A stretch of 64,000 bases of DNA. Origin: an uncultured Prevotella sp. GTDB taxonomy: Bacteria; Bacteroidota; Bacteroidia; Bacteroidales; Bacteroidaceae. The position numbers were made by a program, and so were the translations under genes. A model generated the notes under the pieces. It did not search any database, was not told the DNA's origin, and saw only the letters and a list, made by a program, of their open reading frames with translations. Every line of letters begins with the position of its first letter. Position 1 is the stretch's first letter. Shown one piece after another: positions 44,730 to 53,820 of the stretch. Location of the stretch: NCBI GenBank assembly GCA_905196835.1, contig CAJJWN010000011.1, positions 18,122 to 82,121 on the forward strand, given 5' to 3'.

Positions 44730-46037
44730 ATGAACAGTTTAAAGACAATGTTTTCAATGTGCGCGCTGGCCTTCTGCCTCGCCACGACTACGGCGCGGGC
44801 GCAGGTTTCGGCGGCCGACAGCGTGTATGAGCACGCCAAGGGCAACCGCCTTAGCATAGGTGGCTACGGCGAAATAGCCTATTCGCGCAACTTTTACAGT
44901 GACAACCCGTTCCGTTACGCCAACCCGTCGTATTACAAGAACGACCCTTCGCACGGGCGGTTTGACATTCCCCACGCCGTGCTTTACGTAGGCTACGACT
45001 TCGGCAAGGGCTGGAGCGTGGGCATGGAGCTTGAGTTCGAGCACGGCGGCAGCGGCGGAGCAATAGAGAAGGAAGCCGAGGAAGGCGGCGAATGGGAGGC
45101 CGAGACCGAGAAGGGAGGCGAGGTAGAGCTGGAGCAGTTCTGGGTGCAGAAGTCGTTTGCAGACTGGGCCAACATACGCTTCGGCCACATCGTGGTGCCC
45201 TTCGGACTTACCAACGCCCACCACGAGCCGCTCAACTTCTTCACCGTCTACCGTCCCGAGGGCGAGCGAACAATAATTCCAAGCACGTGGCACCAGACGG
45301 GCATCTCGTTCTTCGGCCGCTCGGGCGACTTCCGTTACGAGCTTCAGTTCACCGGAGGGCTTGACGCCATGTTCTTCGACCGCACCTACTGGATAGGCAA
45401 GGGAGCGCAAAGCCCGTGGGAGTTCGAGGTCGCCAACAAGTTCGGCGTGCTCGCACGCATCGACAACTACGCCGTGCCCGGCCTGCGCATAGGCCTCAGC
45501 GGCTACTACGGCAAGACGATGCACAACACGTTTCCGCACGACCTCGAGACCGACGGCAACCGATACAAGGACATTGAGGGCAACCTTTACCTCGGCTCCA
45601 TCGACTTCACGTACAACGCGCACAACTGGATTGCGCGCGGATATGCCGACTACGGCTACGTGAGCGACGCACAGGCAATCAGCGCAATCAAGGCAAACCA
45701 GTCGTCGGGCACGTCGCCTTACCGCAAGACCGCATTCGGCTCGCACGCCGTTGCGGTGAGCGTCGAGGCCGGCTACGACGTGTTCTCGCAGTTCCATAAG
45801 CTGCGCCGCACGGGGCAGAAGCTCTACGTCTTCGGCCACTACGAGTATTACGACTCTTACGTGAACAACGTTACCAACACCTATACCAACAAGAACATAG
45901 TTGCCGCCGGCGTAAACTATTACCCCGTTCCGCAAATAGCCGTCAAGGCGGAGTACAACCACCGCTTCCTCAAGAGCGGCTACAACGACGAGCCTGCGCT
46001 CAACATCGGAGTGGCATACGAGGGCTTTTTCATGTAA
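44730..46037 (+). CDS. OprP/OprO-like outer membrane porin
   Basis: This 435-residue protein has a signal peptide ending TTARAQ, then GGYGEIAYSRNFYSDNPFRY and a 16-strand-type barrel with GHIVVPFGLTNAHHEPLNFFTVYRPEGE, typical of the phosphate-selective porin group (OprP/OprO), ending in GVAYEGFFM. An acidic insert (GGAIEKEAEEGGEWEAETEKGGEVELE) about residues 110-136 could bind cations. Its place just before imelysin and a di-haem protein suggests it passes iron or another metal, not phosphate; this is inferred. Confidence 0.75.
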   Translation: MNSLKTMFSMCALAFCLATTTARAQVSAADSVYEHAKGNRLSIGGYGEIAYSRNFYSDNPFRYANPSYYKNDPSHGRFDIPHAVLYVGYDFGKGWSVGMELEFEHGGSGGAIEKEAEEGGEWEAETEKGGEVELEQFWVQKSFADWANIRFGHIVVPFGLTNAHHEPLNFFTVYRPEGERTIIPSTWHQTGISFFGRSGDFRYELQFTGGLDAMFFDRTYWIGKGAQSPWEFEVANKFGVLARIDNYAVPGLRIGLSGYYGKTMHNTFPHDLETDGNRYKDIEGNLYLGSIDFTYNAHNWIARGYADYGYVSDAQAISAIKANQSSGTSPYRKTAFGSHAVAVSVEAGYDVFSQFHKLRRTGQKLYVFGHYEYYDSYVNNVTNTYTNKNIVAAGVNYYPVPQIAVKAEYNHRFLKSGYNDEPALNIGVAYEGFFM

Positions 46038-46064
46038 ATATATTGCACTTTTAAATATGGACAG

Positions 46065-46185
46065 CCTTTGTAGGGACATAATTCATTATGTCCGCACGTT
46101 CTGAAAGAACGTTTTTACTGTGCTGCTCTTATGTAATACGCCTCTTCGCGGCGTGCGGACATAATGAATTATGTCCCTACAAAGG
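46065..46185. mobile_element. Hairpin-rich MITE, copy 2
   Basis: Inverted ends CCTTTGTAGGGACATAATTC.. enclose the ACGTTCT..AGAACGT and CGCC..GGCG hairpins in the same order as copy 1. It lies between the porin and imelysin genes, leaving about 40 bp for the imelysin start signals. Confidence 0.85.
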
Positions 46186-46226
46186 GTGTGTAAACTTAGT
46201 ATTCAAACCAGATTAAACGATAGTAT

Positions 46227-47552
46227 ATGAAAAGAATGGCAAACTTTTGGGCTGCGCTCTGCATCGGGGCGCTTGCCATGACGTCGCTCTCTGCGTGCAG
46301 CGACGACGACGCTCCCGGCCTCGGGGGCGACAAGGAGAACCCCGTAATAGGCAACCGCTGGAGCGGAATACAGGCCGAAATGTGGGAAGTTGCAAACCAG
46401 TACATCAACCAAGTGGTGTATCCTACGTACAAGAACCTCGCCGCCAGTGCCGACGTTCTTTATGAAGAGGCCGTAAGCGTGCAGCAGAAGCACGGCGCGG
46501 GCACACTTACCGACGCCGACGTTGAGGCCGCCTGCGATGCCTTCAAGGCGGCACGCGAGTATTGGGAGAAGAGCGAAGCCTTCCTCTACGGCGCGGCGAC
46601 AGACTTCAACATTGACCCGCACATGGACTCGTGGCCGCTCGACCAGGGGCAGATGGCCGACTTCATGTCTAACTCTACGATGGTCGCCGGACTGTACAGC
46701 GACGACCCGATAGCCTTCGTCAACCGTAATAACGCCAACTTCGATACGGCTCTCGGCTTCCACGGACTTGAGTTCGTGCTCTTCCGTAACGGTGCTCCGC
46801 GCCCCGCGTCGGTGTTCGACGGCGTTGAAGACCACGAGAGTTTTGCTGGCAAACCAACCGTGCAGTGCAAGGACGAGCTGGCCTTTCTCGTGGCCGTTGC
46901 AGGCGATGTGCGCGACAACTGCTATCGTCTTGAGGTGGCATGGCTCGGCCTTCAGGCCAACACCGCTCACATTGCGCGTGTCAAGGAGCTTGGTGTGAAG
47001 ACCCATGCGCTCGACGACAACGGCTATTATTACGGTGCCGACATGCTCCTTGCAGGCACTGACGGCAGCTCGTATGCCTCCATCACCGCCGCGCTTGTCA
47101 CCCTCGTGGGCGCTTCGGGCTGTGGAAACATAGCCAACGAGGTGGCAAGCCAGAAGATAGGACAGGCTTACCGCGTGGCTACGGGGCAGCCTTCTCTCGA
47201 CCCGAACGAGCCTGACGCAATCGACTACATCGAGTCGCCGTATAGCAAGAGGTCGTACATCGACTACCGCGACAACATATACAGCATCAAGAACAGCCTT
47301 TACGGCAACATCGACCAGAGTGCTCCTGCGGCCAAGTCGGTAATGACTTTCCTCAAAGACAACGGCTACAGCGGTGTCAACGACTTGCAGTCGGCACTTG
47401 ACAACGCCATTGCCAAGCTTACCACATGCGTCGAGAGTGGCGTTGCCTTCGTAGACAATCCGGGCGCACAACAGGCCGGAGACGCGATGCAGGCTGTCGA
47501 TGCGCTCAACGGACAGCTTGAGGCTGCGGCGCAGTGGATAGAGAAACAATAA
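46227..47552 (+). CDS. Imelysin-family lipoprotein (M75/IrpA-like)
   Basis: This 441-residue lipoprotein (lipobox SLSACSDDD) belongs to the imelysin family, helical periplasmic or surface proteins linked to iron uptake (EfeO, IrpA). It has the family GxHxxE motif (GFHGLEFVLF, His179 and Glu182), which binds metal in related proteins, and the second half has repeated helical bundles. In several bacteria imelysin genes lie with a di-haem peroxidase-like gene, as here, where the di-haem gene follows by 147 bp. It is probably cotranscribed with the porin or di-haem gene. Confidence 0.9.
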   Translation: MKRMANFWAALCIGALAMTSLSACSDDDAPGLGGDKENPVIGNRWSGIQAEMWEVANQYINQVVYPTYKNLAASADVLYEEAVSVQQKHGAGTLTDADVEAACDAFKAAREYWEKSEAFLYGAATDFNIDPHMDSWPLDQGQMADFMSNSTMVAGLYSDDPIAFVNRNNANFDTALGFHGLEFVLFRNGAPRPASVFDGVEDHESFAGKPTVQCKDELAFLVAVAGDVRDNCYRLEVAWLGLQANTAHIARVKELGVKTHALDDNGYYYGADMLLAGTDGSSYASITAALVTLVGASGCGNIANEVASQKIGQAYRVATGQPSLDPNEPDAIDYIESPYSKRSYIDYRDNIYSIKNSLYGNIDQSAPAAKSVMTFLKDNGYSGVNDLQSALDNAIAKLTTCVESGVAFVDNPGAQQAGDAMQAVDALNGQLEAAAQWIEKQ

Positions 47553-47568
47553 CCGGGCATAAGCCTGC

Positions 47569-47642
47569 CATACAGGCATAGCCATGCAGCCGTGCGCATT
47601 GTGGCGTGTTATTATACCGCGCCAATATGCGCATGGCTGTAA
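47569..47642. repeat. Imperfect hairpin between imelysin and di-haem genes
   Basis: TACAGGCATAGCCATGCAGC.. and ..GCGCATGGCTGTA pair with gaps over about 22 bp. It may be a terminator or a processing site; there is no strong T run. Confidence 0.4.
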
Positions 47643-47699
47643 GGCTTTTCAGCTTAGACGGGAAAAGATGATACAGAAACATTAATAAAAAACAGTAAA

Positions 47700-49421
47700 A
47701 TGAAGAACATTTTTTATCCTTTCATCATGGCTTCGGCTGTTTTCGCGCTGTCTGCTTGCAACGACGAAGACGTAAGGAGGCTGAGCGTTGAGACCGACGC
47801 CAACTATGTCGGCACGGCGCAGGGCAACTTCACGGCCGAAGAATGGTATCCCGGCGGAAAACTGGGAACTACCGAGAACGTCTACGCCGGTTGCTACGAG
47901 GACGAGACTCCGGCAACCGAGGCGCAGGGACTGATGGACGAATTCAACGAGGGTGAGCAGATTTTCGAGCGCAGCGTCACGGTAAGTACGCCGCCGTTCA
48001 AGGGACTTGGCCCGGCCAGCACGCGCCGTTCGTGCCTTGACTGCCACCCGAGCTACGGCCACGGCAAGCGCTTCGACACGTACACCACTGCTTACGGCAA
48101 CGGTAACGGCTACCTGCTCGTAATCTATCATCCCAACTCTCCCGGCTCCAACGACGGCCCGTATATCAGCGAGGTGACCGCAATGCCGCAGACGCAGGCT
48201 ACAAGTCCCTTCCTGCCTCCTATCGACGAGAGCCAAATCCAGATGCGTTGGGAGAAGGTTACGGCCATGGAGAGCGGCCTGCCGATGCAGTTTCCCGACG
48301 GCGAAAAGTACGAGTTGATTTACCCGGAGCTTAGCATTCCGCAGTCGGCGTTCAACACTTCGCCGAAGCCGGAGAACATCGAGATACGCCTGGAATCGAC
48401 CATCGGCATAATAGGCACAGGTCTCTTGGACGCCATAGAGGAAGATGACATACGCAAGCAGTACGCCTCTACGGCGGCGTATTACAAGGAGAAGGGCTTG
48501 GACGTATCAGAGTATGTCAACCCAAGCTATTGGGACGCGGCTGCAAACGACTTCGCCGCAGGGGCGTGGTACACCACGTTCGGCAGCGCAGGACGCATGG
48601 CCGACGGCTCGCCCGGCGCTTCAAGGATGGTCAAGAGGTTCACTTACGCCCTGACGCGCGCCACGCTTCAGGACGGCCCCGGTGCCAACGCGGTGTGGAA
48701 CATTACAAACGTGAGCCGCCCCGACCGCCCGAAACTCTATACAACCGATGCCTGGGCGAAGGCCATGTCGGAAAATCCTGACGTGCTCGCAGCCATCAAG
48801 GCCGACCCTACATCGCCTTACTACGCCGACACGGAGGAGGGTATTGCGGAGCGTGTGTTCAACCTTTTAAGCCCGAATACCAACCAGTTTGACAACCAGT
48901 GGTACAACTTCGAGCCGGACATGACCACCGACCAGTTCTACGCGCTCATGGTATGGCACCGCGGCCTGTCAATACCGCGCGCCCGCAACCTGAACGACCC
49001 CGACGTGCAGCGCGGCAAGGAGCTGTTTATGGAGATGGGTTGCGCCTCGTGCCACCGCCCGTCATGGAAGACCGGCGACGACAACTACTGGACGCCCGAG
49101 TGCATAGCCGACCGTCCGCTGCCGCGCTACCAGAACCAGACTATATGGCCGTACAGCGACATGATGCAGCACAAGCTCTACATGAAGAACGACATTCACG
49201 GCTCGTGGTGCCGCACTACGCCGCTCTGGGGGCGCGGACTATCGCGCGTGAACACCGGCGCGGAGGACCGCCTGCACGACTGCCGCGCGCGCAACGAGGT
49301 AGAGGCCGTGATGTGGCACGCGTACAGCAAGCAGAGCCACGCCTACGAGTCGGCGGAGAAATTCTACAATCTGCCGAAGAAAGACAGGGACGCCGTGGTG
49401 AAGTTCTTGCAGTCGATATAA
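47700..49421 (+). CDS. Di-haem oxidoreductase lipoprotein (DHOR/DUF1111 type)
   Basis: This 573-residue lipoprotein (lipobox ALSACNDED) has two c-type haem motifs, CLDCH at residues 112-116 and CASCH at 448-452, the layout of the di-haem oxidoreductase (putative peroxidase) group found beside imelysin genes. Other family parts are PPFKGLGPASTRRSC and VMWHAYSKQSHAYESAEKFYNLPKKDRDAVVKFLQSI. It needs cytochrome c assembly; the ResB-CcsA gene that follows supplies it. Its role in iron handling is inferred from context. Confidence 0.87.
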   Translation: MKNIFYPFIMASAVFALSACNDEDVRRLSVETDANYVGTAQGNFTAEEWYPGGKLGTTENVYAGCYEDETPATEAQGLMDEFNEGEQIFERSVTVSTPPFKGLGPASTRRSCLDCHPSYGHGKRFDTYTTAYGNGNGYLLVIYHPNSPGSNDGPYISEVTAMPQTQATSPFLPPIDESQIQMRWEKVTAMESGLPMQFPDGEKYELIYPELSIPQSAFNTSPKPENIEIRLESTIGIIGTGLLDAIEEDDIRKQYASTAAYYKEKGLDVSEYVNPSYWDAAANDFAAGAWYTTFGSAGRMADGSPGASRMVKRFTYALTRATLQDGPGANAVWNITNVSRPDRPKLYTTDAWAKAMSENPDVLAAIKADPTSPYYADTEEGIAERVFNLLSPNTNQFDNQWYNFEPDMTTDQFYALMVWHRGLSIPRARNLNDPDVQRGKELFMEMGCASCHRPSWKTGDDNYWTPECIADRPLPRYQNQTIWPYSDMMQHKLYMKNDIHGSWCRTTPLWGRGLSRVNTGAEDRLHDCRARNEVEAVMWHAYSKQSHAYESAEKFYNLPKKDRDAVVKFLQSI

Positions 49422-49658
49422 TGGAAGGGATTGGCCTGATAAGCCCGATAGGCAAAGATTAAGCATAAGCCTAATGAGCCTAATAAGCCCGATTAGCCGG
49501 ATGCGCCGCTGCGGCACACGGGCTGCGTATTAGGCTAATCAGGCTCATTGGGCTTATCCTCAGCCTGCTTTGTTGAGCTAATCAGGCCCATTGGGCTTAT
49601 CCCCGGCCTTCTTTGTTCGGCTAATCGGGCTCATTGGGCCAATCCTTTTTATCCAATG
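49422..49658. repeat. Tandem 43-bp repeats and GGCTAATC-type inverted repeat
   Basis: Three copies of a 43-bp unit start GCTAATCAGGCTCATTGGGC at 49534, 49577 and 49620 (the last is partial). Their complement appears upstream at about 49465-49500 (AAGCCTAATGAGCCTAATAAGC). Similar words occur at 36390-36480, 7640-7690 and 17263-17290. No gene was seen between the di-haem and ResB-CcsA genes. Confidence 0.75.
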
Positions 49659-49776
49659 CCTAACTGCCTGATAATCAGGCATCTTTCAAAAGGCCGTCTT
49701 TTAGGCTCTAAAAGACGGCCTTTTAGCCTGCAAAACATGGCCTTTTGCAATGCGAAAGGCCGTCAATTACAAAACA
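49659..49776 (+). repeat. 4x22 element, copy 10
   Basis: The head CCTAACTGCC-TGATAATCA leads to units at 49689, 49711, 49733 and 49755. Units 1 and 2 pair perfectly over 13 bp (GGCCGTC/GACGGCC). It lies 15 bp before the ResB-CcsA start codon. Confidence 0.92.
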
Positions 49777-49791
49777 AGGAATATTTAGCGG

Positions 49792-52098
49792 ATGTTGAAG
49801 AGAATAGTTTTCACCTTATATGTATTGGTAATTGTCACCATGGCCGCCGCCACTTTCATCGAGAAAAGCCGCGGCACTGATTTCGTGCATACGGCCGTTT
49901 ACGGTTCGTGGTGGTTCACGGCGTTGTGGGCTTTGCTGGCCGTCGCCGCCGTGGTGTACATAGTGCGCCGCCGCGTGCGCCGTCTTTCCACGCTCGCCCT
50001 GCACCTTGCGCTGCTGCTAATATTGGCCGGCGCGTTGCTCACGCACGTCTCGGCGTGGCGCGGCAGGGTGCACTTGAGGAGCGGACTGGCCGTTGACACT
50101 TACTATAAACTTGACAGGAAGGGCAACGTAAGCGAGGAGAAGATGCCCTTCACGATGCGCCTCGACACGTTCATCGTAAGCTATCACGAGGGCACGCAGG
50201 CCGAGGCCGACTACACGTCGCGCTTCACCGTGAGCGGCGAAGGCCGCGAGGTGCAGGCCGAGGTGTCGATGAACAAAATCTATGAGCACGGCTCGCTGCG
50301 CTTCTATCAGGCTTCTTACGACCGTGACGGGCTGGGTAGCGTGCTCGCGGTGAACTGCGACCCGTGGGGCATACCAGTCACTTACGCAGGTTACGCGCTG
50401 CTGTTCGCCGCGCTCGTGTGGATGCTCTTCGACCCGAAAGGCCGCTTCCGCCGACTGCTGCGCAGTCCTCTTTTGCAGAAAGGCGCGCTCTGTGCCGTGC
50501 TCTTTGCATGTTTTTCCGTAAACGCAAAGGCGTTGAACGCGCTGCCACGGGAGACCGCCGACAAGTTCGGAAGGCTCTTCATGGTGTACAACGGGCGCGT
50601 GTGCCCTGTGCAGACGTTCGCCGTTGACTTTACCAAAAAGCTGACCGGAGCGTCTTCCTATAAGGATTTTACGGCCGAGCAGGTGCTCACCGGCTTCATA
50701 TTCTACGGCGACGAGTGGAGCGCCGAGCCGCTGCTCAAGGTGAAAAACGGGGCTTTGCGCGACGCGCTCCAGCTGCCCGCGCGGTGCACGGTCAACACTT
50801 TCTTCAACCCGTTGATGGGCGGCTACATCCTCGGCCCTTACGTCCGCGAGTATTACCAGGGGCAAACGGACAAGCTGCACAGGCAGGCCGCAGAGGTGGA
50901 CGACCGCTTGATGATGCTCATGCAGCTGCGCCGCGGAGGACTGCTCAGGGTCTTTCCCGTTACGCGCGGCGGCCGGACGCAGTGGTACGCGCCGACAGAC
51001 AATATCGCAGACACGCTCGTAGGCGACGCGGAGCGTGCCTACATAGCCAACGTTTTCTCGCTGCTCAACGAGGAAGTACATGCCGGGCGCACGGCCAACG
51101 TTGACCTGATACTCGGTAAGATACTTGCATATCAGGAGAAAAACGCAGGCTCTTCGCTGCCTTCGGACGCGCAGGTGAAGGCCGAGAGGGCGCTCAACGC
51201 CGTACCGTTCGCCACGATTTTGTTTATGGTCAACCTTGCGCTGGGCATAATATTCATTATTTTATTGACAGCCCCACCTACCCTCAAAGGAAGCCCCACC
51301 TACCCTCCCCAAGGGGAGGAACTGGTTACCAAAGCCGTAAAGAACACAAATTTCAAGGCAAACTTCACGTTCCTCCCCTTGGGGAGGGTAGGAGGGGCTG
51401 CTCTTTCCCTGCTGTCTTTCATTGCCCTTACGCTGTGTCTCGCCTTGCGATGGGTGGCCTCGGGGCGCGTGCCAATGGGCAACGGCTACGAGACGATGCT
51501 GCTGCTGGCATGGCTCGTGATGCTCGTTGCGCTTGCCGTAGTGCGCCGTTTCCGTATCGCCTTGCCGTTCGGCCTGCTGCTGTCGGGCTTCTTCCTCTTG
51601 GTGTCACACATCAGTTCGATGGACCCGCAAATCTCACATCTCATGCCGGTGCTCAACTCTCCGCTGCTTTCCCTGCACGTTTCGGTCATCATGGCGGCCT
51701 TCGCGCTGCTCTCGCTCACGTTCCTCTGCGCCGTCACGGCATTGCTGTTGCGCCTCTTCCGTGGGCGTAACGCCACGGGACTGGCCGACCAGACCGGGCG
51801 GCTTGCGCTGCTTTCGCGCCTCATGCTCTATCCCGCGCTCGCGCTGCTCGGCATCGGAATATTCGTCGGCGCTGTCTGGGCAAACGTTTCCTGGGGAGCT
51901 TACTGGAACTGGGACGCCAAGGAAGTGTGGGGGTTAATCACATTGATGGTCTACGCCGTGGCGGCGCACGACGCGTCGTTGCCCTTCCTCCGCCGTCCGT
52001 TAGGCTACCATGCGTTCATGGCCTTGGCGTTTCTCACCATCGTGATGACATACTTCGGCGTGAACTATTACCTCGGCGGGATGCACTCGTATGCGTGA
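49792..52098 (+). CDS. ResB-CcsA fusion, cytochrome c haem lyase
   Basis: This 768-residue membrane protein attaches haem to c-type cytochromes (System II). The N-terminal half is ResB-like (MLKRIVFTLYVLVIVTMAAATFIEKS, a periplasmic beta domain, then a helix at about 200). The C-terminal half is CcsA-like, with six helices and the haem-handling motif WGAYWNWDAKEVWG at residues 701-714. It probably serves the di-haem protein encoded just upstream. Residues about 493-537 (TAPPTLKGSPTYPPQ...FTFLPLGRVGGA) are encoded by a palindromic repeat inserted in frame between the two halves. Confidence 0.93.
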   Translation: MLKRIVFTLYVLVIVTMAAATFIEKSRGTDFVHTAVYGSWWFTALWALLAVAAVVYIVRRRVRRLSTLALHLALLLILAGALLTHVSAWRGRVHLRSGLAVDTYYKLDRKGNVSEEKMPFTMRLDTFIVSYHEGTQAEADYTSRFTVSGEGREVQAEVSMNKIYEHGSLRFYQASYDRDGLGSVLAVNCDPWGIPVTYAGYALLFAALVWMLFDPKGRFRRLLRSPLLQKGALCAVLFACFSVNAKALNALPRETADKFGRLFMVYNGRVCPVQTFAVDFTKKLTGASSYKDFTAEQVLTGFIFYGDEWSAEPLLKVKNGALRDALQLPARCTVNTFFNPLMGGYILGPYVREYYQGQTDKLHRQAAEVDDRLMMLMQLRRGGLLRVFPVTRGGRTQWYAPTDNIADTLVGDAERAYIANVFSLLNEEVHAGRTANVDLILGKILAYQEKNAGSSLPSDAQVKAERALNAVPFATILFMVNLALGIIFIILLTAPPTLKGSPTYPPQGEELVTKAVKNTNFKANFTFLPLGRVGGAALSLLSFIALTLCLALRWVASGRVPMGNGYETMLLLAWLVMLVALAVVRRFRIALPFGLLLSGFFLLVSHISSMDPQISHLMPVLNSPLLSLHVSVIMAAFALLSLTFLCAVTALLLRLFRGRNATGLADQTGRLALLSRLMLYPALALLGIGIFVGAVWANVSWGAYWNWDAKEVWGLITLMVYAVAAHDASLPFLRRPLGYHAFMALAFLTIVMTYFGVNYYLGGMHSYA
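51271..51400. repeat. Palindromic repeat inserted in frame within the ResB-CcsA gene
   Basis: Arms 51292-51322 and 51369-51399 (built on AGCCCCACCTACCCTCCCC) match at 30 of 31 positions around a 46-nt loop. The first 15 bases also occur once more just upstream (51271-51285). The words resemble intergenic repeats at about 7570 and 7861-7890. Translation stays open through the whole insert, which lies in a loop between membrane segments. Confidence 0.85.
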
Positions 52099-52128
52099 TT
52101 TTAGCGATAGTCTGGTATAAGAATACAT

Positions 52129-52249
52129 CCTTTGTAGGGACATAATTCATTATGTCCGTACGCCACGGAGGGGCGTTTTTACAACGCGCAGCAAATGAAA
52201 TACGTTTCTGCGAAACGTGCGGACATAATAAATTATGCCCCTACAAAGG
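52129..52249. mobile_element. Hairpin-rich MITE, copy 3 (diverged)
   Basis: The ends CCTTTGTAGGGACATAATTC.. and ..CCCTACAAAGG match the family; the inner hairpins have changed sequence but not layout (GTACGCC..GGGGCG then TTTTT, and ACGTTTC..GAAACGT). One arm has lost perfect pairing (ATAATAAATTATGCCCC). Confidence 0.82.
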
Positions 52250-52288
52250 ATGTGGCGTTTAATAAGTCATAACCAGTCTTTTGTCGTT

Positions 52289-52418
52289 TTGTAACTTATT
52301 GACAATCAACGGCTTATATATGACGCTGCAAAAGGCCGTCTTTCGCATTGCGAAAGACGGCCTTTTAGCTCGCGATTGACGGCCTTTTACAAGGCGAAAG
52401 ACCGTCAATTGCAAAATG
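52289..52418 (+). repeat. 4x22 element, copy 11
   Basis: The head TTGTAACTTAT-TGACAATCA leads to units at 52331, 52353, 52375 and 52397. Units 1 and 2 pair perfectly; units 3 and 4 pair through ATTGACGG/CCGTCAAT with one mismatch. It lies between convergent ResB-CcsA and recX and ends 8 bp from the recX stop. With MITE copy 3 it fills this 328-bp gap. Confidence 0.92.
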
Positions 52419-52426
52419 TATGTGCG

Positions 52427-52882
52427 TCAACGCATGGCCGCCTTAGATTCTTCCACGCTGAAACCGCGGCCTGCGGCGAAGCGCATCAGCTTCATCTCAA
52501 GCTCATACGGGTTGTCGGCCTTGATGCTTTTTGCCTTCGCTTGCAGCATGGGGCGTAGTATTTCGACGTATTCCGACGGGTCAACCTCGTCAAGGGCGGC
52601 GGCTATTGCGTCGTCGGGAATGCGCTTCATGTAGAGCGCCTGCTCTATTTTGCGCCTTCCCCACTTGGCATACCGCACCTTGTCGTGCACGAAGGCGCGG
52701 GCGTAACGGTCGTCGTCGATGTAGCGTTCATCAGCCAAACGCCCGATGACACGCTGCTGCACGTCGTCCGGCACCTGCCATGTGCGCATCTTCGCGGCCA
52801 TCTCCTGACGGCAGTGCTCGGCCCTGGCGCAGAGCGCGGAGAGGCGATAGAAAAGCTGTTCTTCGGTCAATTCTTTTTTCAT
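52427..52882 (-). CDS. recX: Regulatory protein RecX
   Basis: RecX limits RecA activity. The 151-residue protein has the three-helix repeats of the family, with RLADERYIDDDRYARAFVHDKVRYAKWGRRKIEQALYMKRIPDDAI in the middle. The start at 52882 was chosen because the upstream frame translates a GGGAGAGC-type repeat. It lies 80 bp after prmC on the same strand; recA is not in the window. Confidence 0.9.
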   Translation of the reverse strand: MKKELTEEQLFYRLSALCARAEHCRQEMAAKMRTWQVPDDVQQRVIGRLADERYIDDDRYARAFVHDKVRYAKWGRRKIEQALYMKRIPDDAIAAALDEVDPSEYVEILRPMLQAKAKSIKADNPYELEMKLMRFAAGRGFSVEESKAAMR

Positions 52883-52962
52883 TGGTGGTATTTTGATGGG
52901 TGGACTGGGAGTGCTGGGAGGACGGAGAGAGCTGGGACGGGGTGAAAAAGGTAATAAATTCT

Positions 52963-53820
52963 TCACTCTTCCCTCTTCACTCTTCCCTTAATAACCGCCT
53001 TCATCATTCTCTTCTTGCCGTACATGTCGTCGATTACGGTCACTTCCGCGAAGCCCGTTTGCCGCGCCATGTCGGCCGTCAGGTCGGCGTACAGGGGGTT
53101 AAGCTCAAAGTACAGCGCGCCGCCGGGGCGCAGGGTGGAGTGCGCGTAGCGCGTGATTGCGTTGTAGAAGAGCAGCGGCTCTTCGTCAGGAACGAACAAG
53201 GCGGAGTGCGGCTCATGGTCGAGCACGTTGGCGGCCATGTCCTTTTTCTCCTTATTACATATATAGGGAGGATTTGATACGATGACGTCCCACTGCTCGC
53301 CCGTCGGCTGCAAGGCCAGCGCGTCGCGGCGTTCAAGCGTCACGTCTGCGTCGAGCCGCCGCGCGTTGGCCTGCGCTACGGCGAGCGCATCGTCAGAGAT
53401 GTCACACGCGGTGACGCGGCTTTGCGGCATGTCGAGCGCAATGGTTACGGCTATGCAGCCGCTGCCCGTGCCAATGTCGAGCACCTTTGCATCCTTCTTT
53501 TCTTTCCATTCTGACGCTACGAGGGCGCAAAGCTCCTCAGTCTCGGGCCTCGGTATGAGTACGCCGGGGCGCACAAAGAACCACCGGCCGCCAAATTCGG
53601 CGCGGCCTACGACGTACTGCACCGGCTCGCCTTGCAGCAGACGGCTGAACAGGCGGTAGAGTTCGGCCTGCTTCTCGGCCACCATATCCTCCACCGCACC
53701 ACACATAACGTCGGCCTTCGACAGTCCGAAGTACACGTCGAGCACGTAGTCCGTCACGGCGCGCGCCTCCCCTTTGCCGTAAAGCGGCACGAGGCTGTGC
53801 CACAGTTCGCGGTAAGTCAT
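52963..53820 (-). CDS. prmC: Peptide chain release factor N5-glutamine methyltransferase
   Basis: PrmC methylates the GGQ glutamine of release factors. The 285-residue protein has an N-terminal helical domain and a Rossmann methyltransferase fold with the SAM motif VLDIGTGSGCIAVTIAL and the catalytic SNPPYI. The start MTYRELWHSL at 53820 overlaps the stop of the RHH gene (ATGA), so the two are translated together; a longer upstream frame was rejected. Confidence 0.94.
   Translation of the reverse strand: MTYRELWHSLVPLYGKGEARAVTDYVLDVYFGLSKADVMCGAVEDMVAEKQAELYRLFSRLLQGEPVQYVVGRAEFGGRWFFVRPGVLIPRPETEELCALVASEWKEKKDAKVLDIGTGSGCIAVTIALDMPQSRVTACDISDDALAVAQANARRLDADVTLERRDALALQPTGEQWDVIVSNPPYICNKEKKDMAANVLDHEPHSALFVPDEEPLLFYNAITRYAHSTLRPGGALYFELNPLYADLTADMARQTGFAEVTVIDDMYGKKRMMKAVIKGRVKREE

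Noticed and set aside
44754..46079. 441-codon ORF on the minus strand opposite the porin gene
   Set aside because: Shadow of the porin gene; the composition is Val/Ala-rich with no domain, signal peptide or start signals.
46203..47585. 460-codon ORF on the minus strand opposite the imelysin gene
   Set aside because: It is a shadow of strong codon bias in the plus-strand gene, which has a lipobox, the GxHxxE motif and family similarity; the reverse frame has none.
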